Of a stretch of DNA of 64,000 nt, positions 40,747 to 49,707 are shown one piece after another. Within the stretch, counting starts at the first letter, position 1, and every line of letters starts with the position of its first letter. The translations under genes were made by a program, and so were the position numbers. The notes under the pieces were generated by a model. The model ran no database searches and was not told the DNA's origin. It saw only the letters and a program-made list of their open reading frames with translations. Source of the DNA: Prevotellaceae bacterium (GTDB lineage Bacteria; Bacteroidota; Bacteroidia; Bacteroidales; UBA932); assembly GCA_031263585.1 (NCBI GenBank), contig JAISFN010000129.1, positions 25,957-89,956 of the forward strand, read 5' to 3'.

Positions 40747-41913
40747 ATGAATATACTACTAATATCTCGTGGGTACCCGTCAAAACGTGATCTTCAATGG
40801 GGGTGTTTTGAAAGGGATCAGGCGTTGGCATTGCAAGTCGCCGGACATAAAGTAATAATAATGATTGTAGAAATAAATACTCGGTTATATTGGCAAAAGC
40901 TAGGTATTTCCCATAGTTTTGAAGATGGTTTAGATATATATAGGATTAACCTTCCTTTTCCATATCGCTTTATTAGCTTGATTTCTTATAAGTGGACACA
41001 CTTCATAAGGCAAAAATTAGCATTGATTTTGTATAAAAAAATTGAAAAAGAACAAGGGAAGCCAGATATTCTATATGCTCATTATTTGAATAATATAGCT
41101 GTTACCTGCTCAATAAAGAACAAATACGGGATTCCGTTGGTAGGGTTGGAACATTGGAGCGAGTTGACCAAGGAAAAGATACCGCAATATATGCAACGCA
41201 GAGGTAATTTGGCTTATAATGGAGCTGATAAAATTATTGCAGTGTCGGATTCGCTTAGGAGACAGATATTATATCATTTTAACAAGGAGAGCTTTGTTCT
41301 TCATAATATGATTGGAGAGGAATTCGTTAGCCATGATATAAGAATAGGAAGAGAGCTTGATTCACCGGTTAGGTATGTTGCTGTCGGAAGTCTAATTCGA
41401 AGAAAAGGATTTGATATCCTTATTGATGCTTTTGCTAAATCGGATTTGAAAGAAAAAGGAGCTACAATTACAATCATAGGAAAAGGCGTTGAACGAAACG
41501 TTTTGCAACAGCAAATATCAAGTGCTGGATTAATCAATAATATATTTCTTGTTGGAGTTAAGTCAAAAAAAGAGATTATTGAAATATTGAAAGATAGTGA
41601 TGTATTTATTTTGTCTAGCTTGGCGGAAACATTTGGTGTTGTTTGTATTGAAGCTATGTGTTTAGGGTTGCCTGTTATTGCAACAGTATGTGGTGGTCCG
41701 GAAGAATTTATCAATGAAAAAAATGGGATTCTTGTTCCGGTAAACGATGTAGAGGCATTGTCTAGTGCACTTGTTGAAATGTATAATAATATTAATAATT
41801 ATGACAGGGATGCCATTGCAAATAATTGCCGTGCTCGTTTTTCTCCTCATGTAATTGCCGAAAAATTAACGACAGTATTTGAAGATGTAATAGAAAGCAG
41901 GGGAACTGAATAA
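40747..41913 (+). CDS. Glycosyltransferase family 4
   Basis: This 388-residue GT-B fold glycosyltransferase has a C-terminal GT4 nucleotide-sugar domain: VAVGSLIRRKGFDILIDAF, TIIGKGVERNVL, LVGVKSKKEIIEIL, and the EX7E region SLAETFGVVCIEAMCLGLPV. It is the only canonical glycosyltransferase recognised in the locus apart from the initiating enzyme. Donor and acceptor sugars cannot be inferred. Confidence 0.92.
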   Translation: MNILLISRGYPSKRDLQWGCFERDQALALQVAGHKVIIMIVEINTRLYWQKLGISHSFEDGLDIYRINLPFPYRFISLISYKWTHFIRQKLALILYKKIEKEQGKPDILYAHYLNNIAVTCSIKNKYGIPLVGLEHWSELTKEKIPQYMQRRGNLAYNGADKIIAVSDSLRRQILYHFNKESFVLHNMIGEEFVSHDIRIGRELDSPVRYVAVGSLIRRKGFDILIDAFAKSDLKEKGATITIIGKGVERNVLQQQISSAGLINNIFLVGVKSKKEIIEILKDSDVFILSSLAETFGVVCIEAMCLGLPVIATVCGGPEEFINEKNGILVPVNDVEALSSALVEMYNNINNYDRDAIANNCRARFSPHVIAEKLTTVFEDVIESRGTE

Positions 41914-41936
41914 TAAATAAAATTGGATCATTAGAG

Positions 41937-42992
41937 ATGCTTGTTAATAGGAAAATAGAAGAATTTGGTTCTGATTTTCATTATATTATTGATTCGCTAT
42001 GCGAAACAGATATAAATGTTTTTCCTGCTAAAAGTAAAGAAGCCACTTATTACATAAGTGGACGGCAGGCTATACAAGAGTTGCTATGTTCCATGGAATG
42101 GGATAGAATATGGGTACCTTATTATTATTGTTATGATGTAGTTTCTGCCATAAAATCTGTAGGAATAGAAATTGATTTTTATCCTGATTTTCCAACGGCT
42201 AATGATAACGAGATTATTTCTAATATTAATTTCAGGGATAAAGATGTCCTTTTGAGGGTGAATTATTTTGGATTTAGGGGAAAAAGGTGCAATACAGGGA
42301 TTTCAGTACCTGTAATTGAGGATCACTCACATGACTTAGTTGGTGAATGGCCACAAAATAGTGATGCTGATTGGTGCTTTGCATCTTTGCGTAAAACATT
42401 TCCTATACCAGATGGCGGTATGTTATGGTCTCCTCAGCAACGTCCACTTCCACAGCAACCTCAACAAACCCTACAAGGAGGATTATTAGCAGCCCAGCGA
42501 CTTAACGCAATGTTGTTAAAAACTTTATATCTAAAAGGCTACAATATTGATAAGGATATGTTTAGGAAAATATTTATGTCAACAGAAAAACAATTTTCCG
42601 AATTGCATATTTCTGATATATCTGAGATAAGCCATAATGTTGTTAATTTCATGAGAAAGGAGAATTGGCATTGCAAGAAAAAGGAAAATTGGAAGTTATT
42701 ATCCCAAATTGAGATTAAAAACGATGTTGTTATTATTAAACCAGAGGATTCGCAATGTAATTCTTTTTCTTTGATGTTGTTTTTTGAAACATATGAGAAA
42801 CGTGAAGAGGTGAAAAAAATGCTTATCGAAAGGTATATATATCCCGCTGTTCTTTGGCCACTACCGGATTCATGTCCTGAGAAAATAATAAATTGGTCCA
42901 ACCGTATGCTATCCGTGCATTGTGATGGCCGTTATAATAAAAATGATATAACTGAGTTAAAAAGTAGGATAGAAGACATATTGGAAGTTTAA
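41937..42992 (+). CDS. Divergent DegT-like PLP-fold protein
   Basis: This 351-residue protein follows the DegT/DnrJ fold-type I plan but is divergent. The cofactor-binding start is YYISGRQAIQELL, then WVPYYYCYDVVSAIKSVGIE, VNYFGFRG, and the PLP-aspartate region VIEDHSHDL. The Schiff-base lysine is probably K153 in FASLRKTFPIPDGGML. A low-complexity Gln/Pro insertion (QQRPLPQQPQQTLQGG) directly follows the active-site loop. It may aminate a sugar, or be a non-catalytic or altered family member. The next gene is a FemAB-like acyltransferase 2 bp downstream, so their products may act in sequence. Confidence 0.65.
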   Translation: MLVNRKIEEFGSDFHYIIDSLCETDINVFPAKSKEATYYISGRQAIQELLCSMEWDRIWVPYYYCYDVVSAIKSVGIEIDFYPDFPTANDNEIISNINFRDKDVLLRVNYFGFRGKRCNTGISVPVIEDHSHDLVGEWPQNSDADWCFASLRKTFPIPDGGMLWSPQQRPLPQQPQQTLQGGLLAAQRLNAMLLKTLYLKGYNIDKDMFRKIFMSTEKQFSELHISDISEISHNVVNFMRKENWHCKKKENWKLLSQIEIKNDVVIIKPEDSQCNSFSLMLFFETYEKREEVKKMLIERYIYPAVLWPLPDSCPEKIINWSNRMLSVHCDGRYNKNDITELKSRIEDILEV

Positions 42993-42994
42993 AT

Positions 42995-44065
42995 ATGATT
43001 GAAATAATAACACTGGAACAAGAGGCAAGGTGGATTGAATTGGTAAAATCTTTTCAAAATTATGATGTATATTATTTACCTGGATATGTAAAAGCGTTCA
43101 AATTACAAGGAGATGGAGAACCTTTATTGATTTATTACAACAATCAAAAGTTACGCGGAATATGCGTATTGATGAGACGGATGATAAATAGAAAGTTAGT
43201 GTCTCAACTTGCGATTGGCGATATGGACTTATATGATGTTGTAACTCCTTATGGTTATGGTGGATTTATTTTTGAGGGGGATGTTGATCTTTCCGAAATG
43301 AAGATATTTATGGAAGAGTACACTTCATGCATGTGTGAGGGAGGAATTGTTACTGGTTTTTTCAGATTTCACCCACAGCTAAATAATGCCATATATTTCA
43401 ATGAAATAGCTCCAGTATATGATTTGGGGAAAACAGTAGAGGTTGCGCTTACTGACAAAGAGGATATCTTCAAGAATATTTCCAGTAAAAACAGAAATAT
43501 GATACGTAAAGCGATAAAATTAGGGGTTATTGTAAATCATGGTCAGGGAAAAGAGATTCTTGAAAAATTTAAGCACATGTATGATTGTACGATGGAAAAA
43601 CGGCAGGCTCGACAATATTATTTTTTCGATTTGAAGTTTTATGAGGCTCTTGATAATGATCTTAAAGATAATTACAGGGTATTTTATGCCGAATATGATA
43701 ATAAGATAATATCTGCAGCAATAATTCTTTTTGCTGGTAAAAGGATGCATTACCATTTATCTGGTTCTCATACGGAATATAAACACATGGCTTCAAGTAA
43801 CTTATTGTTATATGAAGCTGCTTGTTGGGGTGCTTCGCAAGGACTTAATACGTTTCATTTAGGAGGAGGAATTGGTTCGTGTGAAGACAGTTTGTATAAA
43901 TTTAAGCAATCTTTTAATCCAAAATATTCAATGATATTTTCAACAAGCAAACAAGTTTATGATATTGGTAAATACCAACAGCTTACAGATATTGCAGTAA
44001 GAAAACATGGGGTTGACAGTGAAGCAACTTTTTTTCCTTTATATAGTTTAGTACAGAATATCTAA
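42995..44065 (+). CDS. FemAB/BioF2-like GNAT acyltransferase
   Basis: This 356-residue protein of the FemAB/GNAT_6 type has two tandem GNAT-like halves. The conserved second-half core reads KNRNMIRKAIKLGVIV, IISAAIILFAGKRMHYHLSG, SSNLLLYEAACWGASQGL and HLGGGIG...LYKFKQSF. Such enzymes form amide bonds, classically adding amino acids to peptidoglycan from aminoacyl-tRNA, but many relatives in polysaccharide loci have unknown donors. Here an acyl-ACP made by the genes just downstream is an attractive donor (inference). GNAT 44076 follows 10 bp later. Confidence 0.75.
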   Translation: MIEIITLEQEARWIELVKSFQNYDVYYLPGYVKAFKLQGDGEPLLIYYNNQKLRGICVLMRRMINRKLVSQLAIGDMDLYDVVTPYGYGGFIFEGDVDLSEMKIFMEEYTSCMCEGGIVTGFFRFHPQLNNAIYFNEIAPVYDLGKTVEVALTDKEDIFKNISSKNRNMIRKAIKLGVIVNHGQGKEILEKFKHMYDCTMEKRQARQYYFFDLKFYEALDNDLKDNYRVFYAEYDNKIISAAIILFAGKRMHYHLSGSHTEYKHMASSNLLLYEAACWGASQGLNTFHLGGGIGSCEDSLYKFKQSFNPKYSMIFSTSKQVYDIGKYQQLTDIAVRKHGVDSEATFFPLYSLVQNI

Positions 44066-44075
44066 TAGAAGAGTT

Positions 44076-44681
44076 ATGAGAAGAAGTGTTTTTTTTAGGG
44101 CCTTTGAACCTGAAGATTATGTTTTGATTAATAAATGGCGTAATGACCCAGAAATACAAAAAATGACAGGGGGTATATTTAGGTATGTGTCTTCTGAATG
44201 GGAGAAGTCCTGGGTTATGGATAAAATTAAGAGTACCAAGGATATGTATTGGACAATATGTCTCAATGATGGTTCTGATAGGATGATAGGATATACATCA
44301 ATTAATAATATTGACCATCTAAACCGAACAATATTCAGTGGGGGAATATTGATTGGTGATAAAGAATATAGGGATGGCATCACATTGATTGATACTCTTA
44401 TAATAAAACAGGATTATGTATTTAATGAGTTGAATATAAATCGCTTGGAAGGGTCTTGCCTTAAAGAGCATTCCGATTCTTTAAGGATGATGCTTATGAT
44501 GGGATTAAAAATTGAAGGAGTTAAAAAACAAGCAGTATTTAAGCATGGAAAATATCATGATGTATATATATGCTCTTTGCTAAGGGAAGAATATCATGAA
44601 ATCCTAAATTCTGGAGGATATGAGATTCGTAATATTCTTAAAAGGTTGAAAAGTATAAAAATAAATAATGAAATATTGTAA
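44076..44681 (+). CDS. GNAT N-acetyltransferase (RimJ/RimL type)
   Basis: This 201-residue GNAT-fold protein has the RimJ/RimL pattern: FFRAFEPEDYVLINKWRNDP at the start, a substrate region through IGYTSINNIDHLNRTIFSGG, and the acyl-CoA or acyl-ACP binding helix near FNELNINRLEGSCLKEHSDS. In polysaccharide loci such proteins N-acylate 4-amino sugars. Its location directly before an ACP gene makes it a second candidate for moving an ACP-bound acyl group to a sugar amine. Confidence 0.8.
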   Translation: MRRSVFFRAFEPEDYVLINKWRNDPEIQKMTGGIFRYVSSEWEKSWVMDKIKSTKDMYWTICLNDGSDRMIGYTSINNIDHLNRTIFSGGILIGDKEYRDGITLIDTLIIKQDYVFNELNINRLEGSCLKEHSDSLRMMLMMGLKIEGVKKQAVFKHGKYHDVYICSLLREEYHEILNSGGYEIRNILKRLKSIKINNEIL

Positions 44682-44702
44682 TTAAAAAAAATAGTATCAA
44701 TT

Positions 44703-44930
44703 ATGAATTTAGATGTTTTTATCAAACAAATTATAGAACAATTTGATAATGAGGATTTACACTTGGTGGCTGATTCAAATTTTAAAGAAATTGCAGAATA
44801 TTCTTCCTTAGTAGCATTATCAATCATAGGCGTAATTGATGAAGAATATAATATTATTGTATCAGGTGATGATATGAGGCAAGTTTCTACGATTGGAGAA
44901 TTGTTTGAACTTGTTAAATCGAAAAAATAA
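44703..44930 (+). CDS. Acyl carrier protein, first copy
   Basis: This 75-residue acidic four-helix ACP has its probable phosphopantetheine serine at S35 in AEYSSLVALSIIG. The usual aspartate before it is replaced by serine, so carrier status should be confirmed. It lies 21 bp after the GNAT gene and 6 bp before the first SDR. A second ACP gene lies at 47889. It is distinct from a housekeeping AcpP, which normally has the DSL motif. Confidence 0.75.
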   Translation: MNLDVFIKQIIEQFDNEDLHLVADSNFKEIAEYSSLVALSIIGVIDEEYNIIVSGDDMRQVSTIGELFELVKSKK

Positions 44931-44936
44931 TGAAAC

Positions 44937-45695
44937 ATGTATAACCCTTTTTCTTTAAAAAACAAAACAATATTTGTTACTGGAGCAGCTTCTGGTATTG
45001 GTCGAACTACAGCACTTGAATGTTCTAAATTAGGAGCTTGTCTTGTTATTGTTGATTGTAATAAAGAAGGTTTATTGGAAACATTGAGTTTGTTGAGCCC
45101 TGTGCCATATGGAAAGCATTTGTATTTTGTGATTGATTTAGAGGATGTTGAAGAGATTGAAAAGTTAGCAAATGATGCTCCAGCAGTAGATGGATTGGTG
45201 AACAATGCTGGAATAGGAGGAAAGATATCACCGATTCAATTCATTAATGAAGGTGATTTGAAAACAATTCTTTCTATAAATACAGTGGCTCCAATTCTTT
45301 TAACACAGAAACTTTATAAAAAAAAGAAGATAAACAAGGGTGGTTCGATAGTTTTTACAGCTTCAATAGCAGGTTTGAATATTGCTAATGCAGGTAATAC
45401 ACTTTATGGTGTTTCAAAAAGTGGTATAAATGCCTTTATGAAGGGAGCTGCACTGGAAATGGCAGCGAAGAAAATTCGTTGCAATACAATTAACCCAGGA
45501 ACAATCAATACTCCATTGATTAGTAGGACCAGTATATCACAAGAAGATAGGGAGAAGGATAAAGCAATTTACCCTTTGAAAAGGTATGGTAATCCTATTG
45601 ATGTTGCTTTGGGTATAATTTACTTACTTTCTGATGCATCTTCATGGGTAACAGGTATTCATCTTACTGTTGATGGAGGACGCTCTTTAATATAA
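44937..45695 (+). CDS. SDR reductase, FabG-like (first)
   Basis: This 252-residue classical short-chain dehydrogenase/reductase has the NAD(P) motif TGAASGIGRTTALE, NNAGIGG, the catalytic serine in VFTASIAGLN, and the Tyr-Lys in TLYGVSKSGINAF. It ends with the family GIHLTVDGGRSLI. In this ACP context it probably reduces a 3-oxoacyl-ACP to the 3-hydroxy form. The start ATG at 44937 lies 6 bp after the ACP stop. Confidence 0.85.
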   Translation: MYNPFSLKNKTIFVTGAASGIGRTTALECSKLGACLVIVDCNKEGLLETLSLLSPVPYGKHLYFVIDLEDVEEIEKLANDAPAVDGLVNNAGIGGKISPIQFINEGDLKTILSINTVAPILLTQKLYKKKKINKGGSIVFTASIAGLNIANAGNTLYGVSKSGINAFMKGAALEMAAKKIRCNTINPGTINTPLISRTSISQEDREKDKAIYPLKRYGNPIDVALGIIYLLSDASSWVTGIHLTVDGGRSLI

Positions 45696-45720
45696 TAGCT
45701 ATTTTAAAATCTGTATAATA

Positions 45721-46476
45721 ATGAGTTTACTGGATCATAAGGTTTGTATAATTACCGGTGCTGCTCAGGGTATTGGTAAAGCAATAGCAGAGCAATTTGC
45801 TATAGATGGCGCTATTGTTTACGCATGTGATAGAGAAATAGCTAGCATGGATGAATGGGCTAAAAATTATTCTTTAGAACATAATGTATGTATTGAGCCT
45901 ATTCATGTTGATGTTACAGATACTGGTACTGCAAAAAATATATTTATGTCTATTTTTAAAAAAGAAAGAAAAATAGATTCGCTCGTAAATAATGCAGGAG
46001 TAGTGTACAATAGAAAGATAGGAATGATTACACGTGAAGAAACAGAACTTATGTTCCGGATAAATGTTATTGCAGTTATTGAACTTATACAACTTGCATC
46101 AAGGCTTATGAGCCGTAATAAATCAGGTTCGATCATAAATATAGCATCAATTACCGGCATTGTAGGTTCTCCTGGGCAAGTTGCATACTCTGCCACTAAA
46201 GGAGCTGTTATTTCTCTTACTAAATCTTCAGCTAAGGAATTAGCTCCTTTAGGGATTAGAGTAAATGCCATTGCGCCAGGTATTATAAAAACCGAACGTT
46301 TTGAAGAACTATATGAAGATAGCGGAGATAAAATAGATAATCGAATTCAGAAAATTGCACTGGGTAGATTAGGTTCTCCTGAAGATGTTGCAAATACCTG
46401 TGCTTTTTTAGCATCGGATAGGGCTTCATATATATCTGGGCAAATTATTGGAGTTGATGGTTGTGCTACAATTTAA
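45721..46476 (+). CDS. SDR reductase, FabG-like (second)
   Basis: This 251-residue classical SDR has TGAAQGIGKAIAEQF, NNAGVVYN, the serine in NIASITGIVGSPGQ, and Tyr-Lys in AYSATKGAVISL, closing GQIIGVDGCATI. It is closer to textbook FabG than the first copy. Two reductases beside one condensing enzyme suggest either two ketone reductions or one unrelated oxidoreductase step. It starts 25 bp after the first SDR. Confidence 0.87.
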   Translation: MSLLDHKVCIITGAAQGIGKAIAEQFAIDGAIVYACDREIASMDEWAKNYSLEHNVCIEPIHVDVTDTGTAKNIFMSIFKKERKIDSLVNNAGVVYNRKIGMITREETELMFRINVIAVIELIQLASRLMSRNKSGSIINIASITGIVGSPGQVAYSATKGAVISLTKSSAKELAPLGIRVNAIAPGIIKTERFEELYEDSGDKIDNRIQKIALGRLGSPEDVANTCAFLASDRASYISGQIIGVDGCATI

Positions 46477-46488
46477 AGTATAAGCGGA

Positions 46489-47892
46489 GTGATATTAAAT
46501 CTAAATATACATCCAAAAGATTCTGTTGCGGCAATAGACTCTTATAACCAAAGTTTAAGTTATGGGGAATTAATTGCTTTTTCTGAAGAAATAAAGCAAT
46601 TTATACCCGAACGTTCCGTTGTTTTTCTATTGACTAAAAATAATATAGGCGGCGTAGCTTGGGGAATCGGATTTATTAATACAAAAATAGTCCCTCTATT
46701 TTTAAATTCACAAATAGATGAAAGTTTGTTTTTACCCTTATACGACCTTTACACTCCTCAATATATCTGTTGCCCCGAAAAAAATTCGTTAATACAAAAA
46801 TACTCTTTAGTATATAAAAAATATGGATATGCGTTACTATCCACAGGTAACAATCCATACGCTTTATATAATAATTTATCGCATCTCCTTCCAACGTCAG
46901 GGTCTACAGGTAGCCCGAAGCTGGTTCGACATAGTTATGATAATATAGAAGCTGCCGCCTTCAATATTTCAACATTTTTTAAATTAAATTCTTTTGATAA
47001 ACCCCTGTTAGTATTGCCTTTGTATTATACAATGGGATTATCGGTTGTTTTTAGCCATCTATATATAGGAGCAACTATTTTGATTACCGATTTAAATATG
47101 ACTGATAAAAACTTTTGGGCTTTTATTAAAGAACAAAAAGCGACCAGCTTTACAGGAGTTCCATATAGTTTTGAAATATTGCGGTTAATTCGCTTTTTCC
47201 GAATGAACTTACCTGATTTAAAAGTTCTTACTCAAGGTGGAGGGAAAATGCAGCGAGATTTAAATATGCAGTTTGCTGAATATGCATTAAATACAGGTAA
47301 ACAATGGATTGCGACTTATGGACAAACTGAAGGCACTGCGCGTATGGCTTATTTGCCTCCTGAATATGCAATTGAAAAATGTGGTAGTATAGGTAAGGCC
47401 GTCCCTAACGGAGAGTTATCATTAATAGACAATCAAGGAACAATTATAAATACGCCTAATATAGAGGGAGAAATGTGTTATAAAGGTGAAAATGTTACTC
47501 TTGGATATGCTCTATCTTCCGAAGATTTAGAGAAAGGAGATGAATGGAATGGTTTTTTGAAAACAGGAGACTTAGCTTATCGGGATAAAGATGGTTTTTA
47601 TTATATTGTGGGTCGTAAAGGGCGTTTTTTGAAGCTATTTGGATTAAGGATAGGGCTTGACGAATGCGAGCAAATTATTAAATCGGAATTTCAAGGAATA
47701 GAATGCGCCTGCACGGGAACCGATAATAAAATGCTGGTTTATATTACAAATACCAGACAAATAGACGAGATACTTAAATTATTGACAGAAAAAACAAAAA
47801 TAATTGCCTCAGCATTTAAAGTGATTGTTGTTGACAAAATTCCTAAAAACGAGGCAGGAAAAATTTTGTACAGTAAACTAAATAAATTATGA
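46489..47892 (+). CDS. AMP-forming acyl ligase (ANL superfamily)
   Basis: This 467-residue adenylating enzyme has the A3 loop LLPTSGSTGSPKLVRHS, the A5 motif ATYGQTEGTARM, the A7/A8 hinge FLKTGDLAYRDKDGFYYIVG then RKGRFLKLFGLRIGLDE, and the A10 lysine in PKNEAGKILYSKL. It should activate a carboxylic acid and load it on CoA or on one of the ACPs. The start is a GTG at 46489, 12 bp after the SDR stop. Its stop overlaps the second ACP start (ATGA), a sign that it loads that ACP. Confidence 0.87.
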   Translation: MILNLNIHPKDSVAAIDSYNQSLSYGELIAFSEEIKQFIPERSVVFLLTKNNIGGVAWGIGFINTKIVPLFLNSQIDESLFLPLYDLYTPQYICCPEKNSLIQKYSLVYKKYGYALLSTGNNPYALYNNLSHLLPTSGSTGSPKLVRHSYDNIEAAAFNISTFFKLNSFDKPLLVLPLYYTMGLSVVFSHLYIGATILITDLNMTDKNFWAFIKEQKATSFTGVPYSFEILRLIRFFRMNLPDLKVLTQGGGKMQRDLNMQFAEYALNTGKQWIATYGQTEGTARMAYLPPEYAIEKCGSIGKAVPNGELSLIDNQGTIINTPNIEGEMCYKGENVTLGYALSSEDLEKGDEWNGFLKTGDLAYRDKDGFYYIVGRKGRFLKLFGLRIGLDECEQIIKSEFQGIECACTGTDNKMLVYITNTRQIDEILKLLTEKTKIIASAFKVIVVDKIPKNEAGKILYSKLNKL

Positions 47893-48128
47893 ATAATATA
47901 GATAAATATAACAAAGCATTTATTGATGTTTTTGCGGTAGAAGAATCGGTATTAAATGATAATTTTTCTAAAGAAACTATATCGGAATGGGATTCTGTTC
48001 ATCAATTGAATGTTATTACCATACTTGAAGAACTTTTTGATATAATGCTTGAACCGGAAGATATTATGGAATTCAATTCTTATAAAAAAGGTAAAGAAAT
48101 TATTAAAAAATATTACATCGAATTCTAA
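47889..48128 (+). CDS. Acyl carrier protein, second copy
   Basis: This 79-residue acidic ACP has the phosphopantetheine site S36 in ISEWDSVHQLNVI, the WDS form found in many secondary-metabolism and LPS-modification carriers. The start overlaps the ligase stop by 4 bp, implying coupled synthesis with the ligase. The KAS III gene begins 11 bp later. Confidence 0.85.
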   Translation: MNNIDKYNKAFIDVFAVEESVLNDNFSKETISEWDSVHQLNVITILEELFDIMLEPEDIMEFNSYKKGKEIIKKYYIEF

Positions 48129-48139
48129 ATTTAAATTTA

Positions 48140-49198
48140 ATGGCTAGGTGGATCATAAAGAATGTTCGAATGACAGGCGTTACTGCCTGTGTGCCCGATA
48201 ATATTATGGAAACTAATGAATTTGATTTTTTCACCGAAGAAGAAGCTGATGTTTTTAATAATACCGTTGGTATAAAAAAGCGTTATGTAGCCCCTGAAGA
48301 TATTTGTGCTTCGGATTTTTGCTTTGTCGCTGGAGATAAACTTTTAAATGAATTAGGATGGGAGCGGAATAGTATAGATATGTTGCTTTTCGAATCAGTT
48401 ACAGGAGATTATCGTACGCCACCTACCTCTTGTATATTACAAGACAGATTGTCTTTACCTGAATCCTGCTTTACGATGGATATCCCGATGGGCTGTTGCG
48501 GATATATGTATGCAATTACAGTTGCAGGGAATATGATGTCGTCTGGAAGCGTAAAGCGGGCGATATTACTTGTAGGCGATACAGCAATCCGTATGGGCTC
48601 AATGAAAGATAAAAGCAGGGCGCCATTATTTGGAGATTGCGGTTCTGCCATTGCTCTTGAATATGATGTATTAGCTAATGATATAATAGTAGAATTTAGC
48701 ACCTTAGGAAAAGGTTACCAAGCCTTGATGACACCTCATGGAGGATATCGTAATCCAATTACTCCAAATTCATTCGAGTATGAAGATTTTGGGAATGGAA
48801 TTATTCGTGCCCCGATACATGCTTTAATTAACGGTATGAATGTCTTTTCATTTGCTATTTCAAAGCCTCCAAGAACTATAGAACGTTTTATGGAAGAGTA
48901 TGAGCTTAATAAAGATTCTGATATTGATTACTATCTCATACATCAAGCAAATAAAATGATTGTTGACAGAATAGTCAAGAAGCTAAAAATAGATAGGCAA
49001 AAGGTACCTTATAATTTAGAAGAGTTTGGAAATACAGGAGGAGCATCAATTCCCTCACTTATGGTAACGAGATTGAGGAATGTATTAATGACAAAAGAAA
49101 CATCGTTATTAATGTCTTCATTTGGTTTGGGACTGACTTGGGGAACAATGTATATGAAAACACAACCATTGGTTGTATTAAATTTGATGAAAATTTAA
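48140..49198 (+). CDS. 3-oxoacyl-ACP synthase III-like condensing enzyme
   Basis: This 352-residue thiolase-fold protein has the FabH triad in order: nucleophile Cys119 in DIPMGCCGYMYAI, the histidine in YLIHQANKMIVD, and the asparagine in EEFGNTGGASIPS. It would condense an acyl-CoA or acyl-ACP starter with malonyl-ACP, giving a 3-oxoacyl-ACP for the SDR reductases. KAS III-like relatives can instead transfer acyl groups, so condensation is likely but not certain. It lies in the ACP block between ACP 2 and the hexapeptide acyltransferase. Confidence 0.88.
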   Translation: MARWIIKNVRMTGVTACVPDNIMETNEFDFFTEEEADVFNNTVGIKKRYVAPEDICASDFCFVAGDKLLNELGWERNSIDMLLFESVTGDYRTPPTSCILQDRLSLPESCFTMDIPMGCCGYMYAITVAGNMMSSGSVKRAILLVGDTAIRMGSMKDKSRAPLFGDCGSAIALEYDVLANDIIVEFSTLGKGYQALMTPHGGYRNPITPNSFEYEDFGNGIIRAPIHALINGMNVFSFAISKPPRTIERFMEEYELNKDSDIDYYLIHQANKMIVDRIVKKLKIDRQKVPYNLEEFGNTGGASIPSLMVTRLRNVLMTKETSLLMSSFGLGLTWGTMYMKTQPLVVLNLMKI

Positions 49199-49215
49199 TA
49201 CTTTAAAAAATAAAA

Positions 49216-49653
49216 ATGAAATTACTAAGTAACACTAGGATTGTCTTATATAAAATTACGGCAAACTTGTATCCGGAGATATGTCGTAAATTATACAAAA
49301 TGGAAATAGGACAAGGAATTTATATTTCAAGGAGGGCTTCGTTAGATCGAGCTAATAACCCTCGTGGAATACACATCGGCAAAGACACAATGATTACTGG
49401 AGCAAGTGCTTTATTGGCTCATGACCACTGCAGAAGCCTAAAAACGGATACTTATATAGGCGATAGGTGTTTTATAGGAATAAGAGCGATCATTATGCCG
49501 GGAGTAAAAATCGGAAATGAAGTTATTGTTGGCTCCGGAGCTGTTGTTACAAAAGATGTTCCGGATAATTGTATTGTTGTTGGAAATCCTGCCAAAATTA
49601 TAAAAGAAAACATTTCATGCAAACGGCATGGTGTATTAATAAAAAATAATTAA
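49216..49653 (+). CDS. Left-handed beta-helix acyltransferase (hexapeptide repeat)
   Basis: This 145-residue hexapeptide-repeat acyltransferase (maltose O-acetyltransferase-like) has repeats from about residue 50 ([11 protein letters not shown]) through [20 protein letters not shown] to the closing [10 protein letters not shown]. The probable catalytic histidine is in ALLAHDHC. Members O- or N-acylate sugars with CoA donors. It is the third candidate for attaching the acyl group in this locus. An IS1 remnant follows immediately. Confidence 0.87.
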   Translation: MKLLSNTRIVLYKITANLYPEICRKLYKMEIGQGIYISRRASLDRANNPRGIHIGKDTMITGASALLAHDHCRSLKTDTYIGDRCFIGIRAIIMPGVKIGNEVIVGSGAVVTKDVPDNCIVVGNPAKIIKENISCKRHGVLIKNN

Positions 49654-49707
49654 TTTAGATTTGGTAATTTAATATAGATTAATTATTCTTTGCCACAAAA
49701 AACAAAA

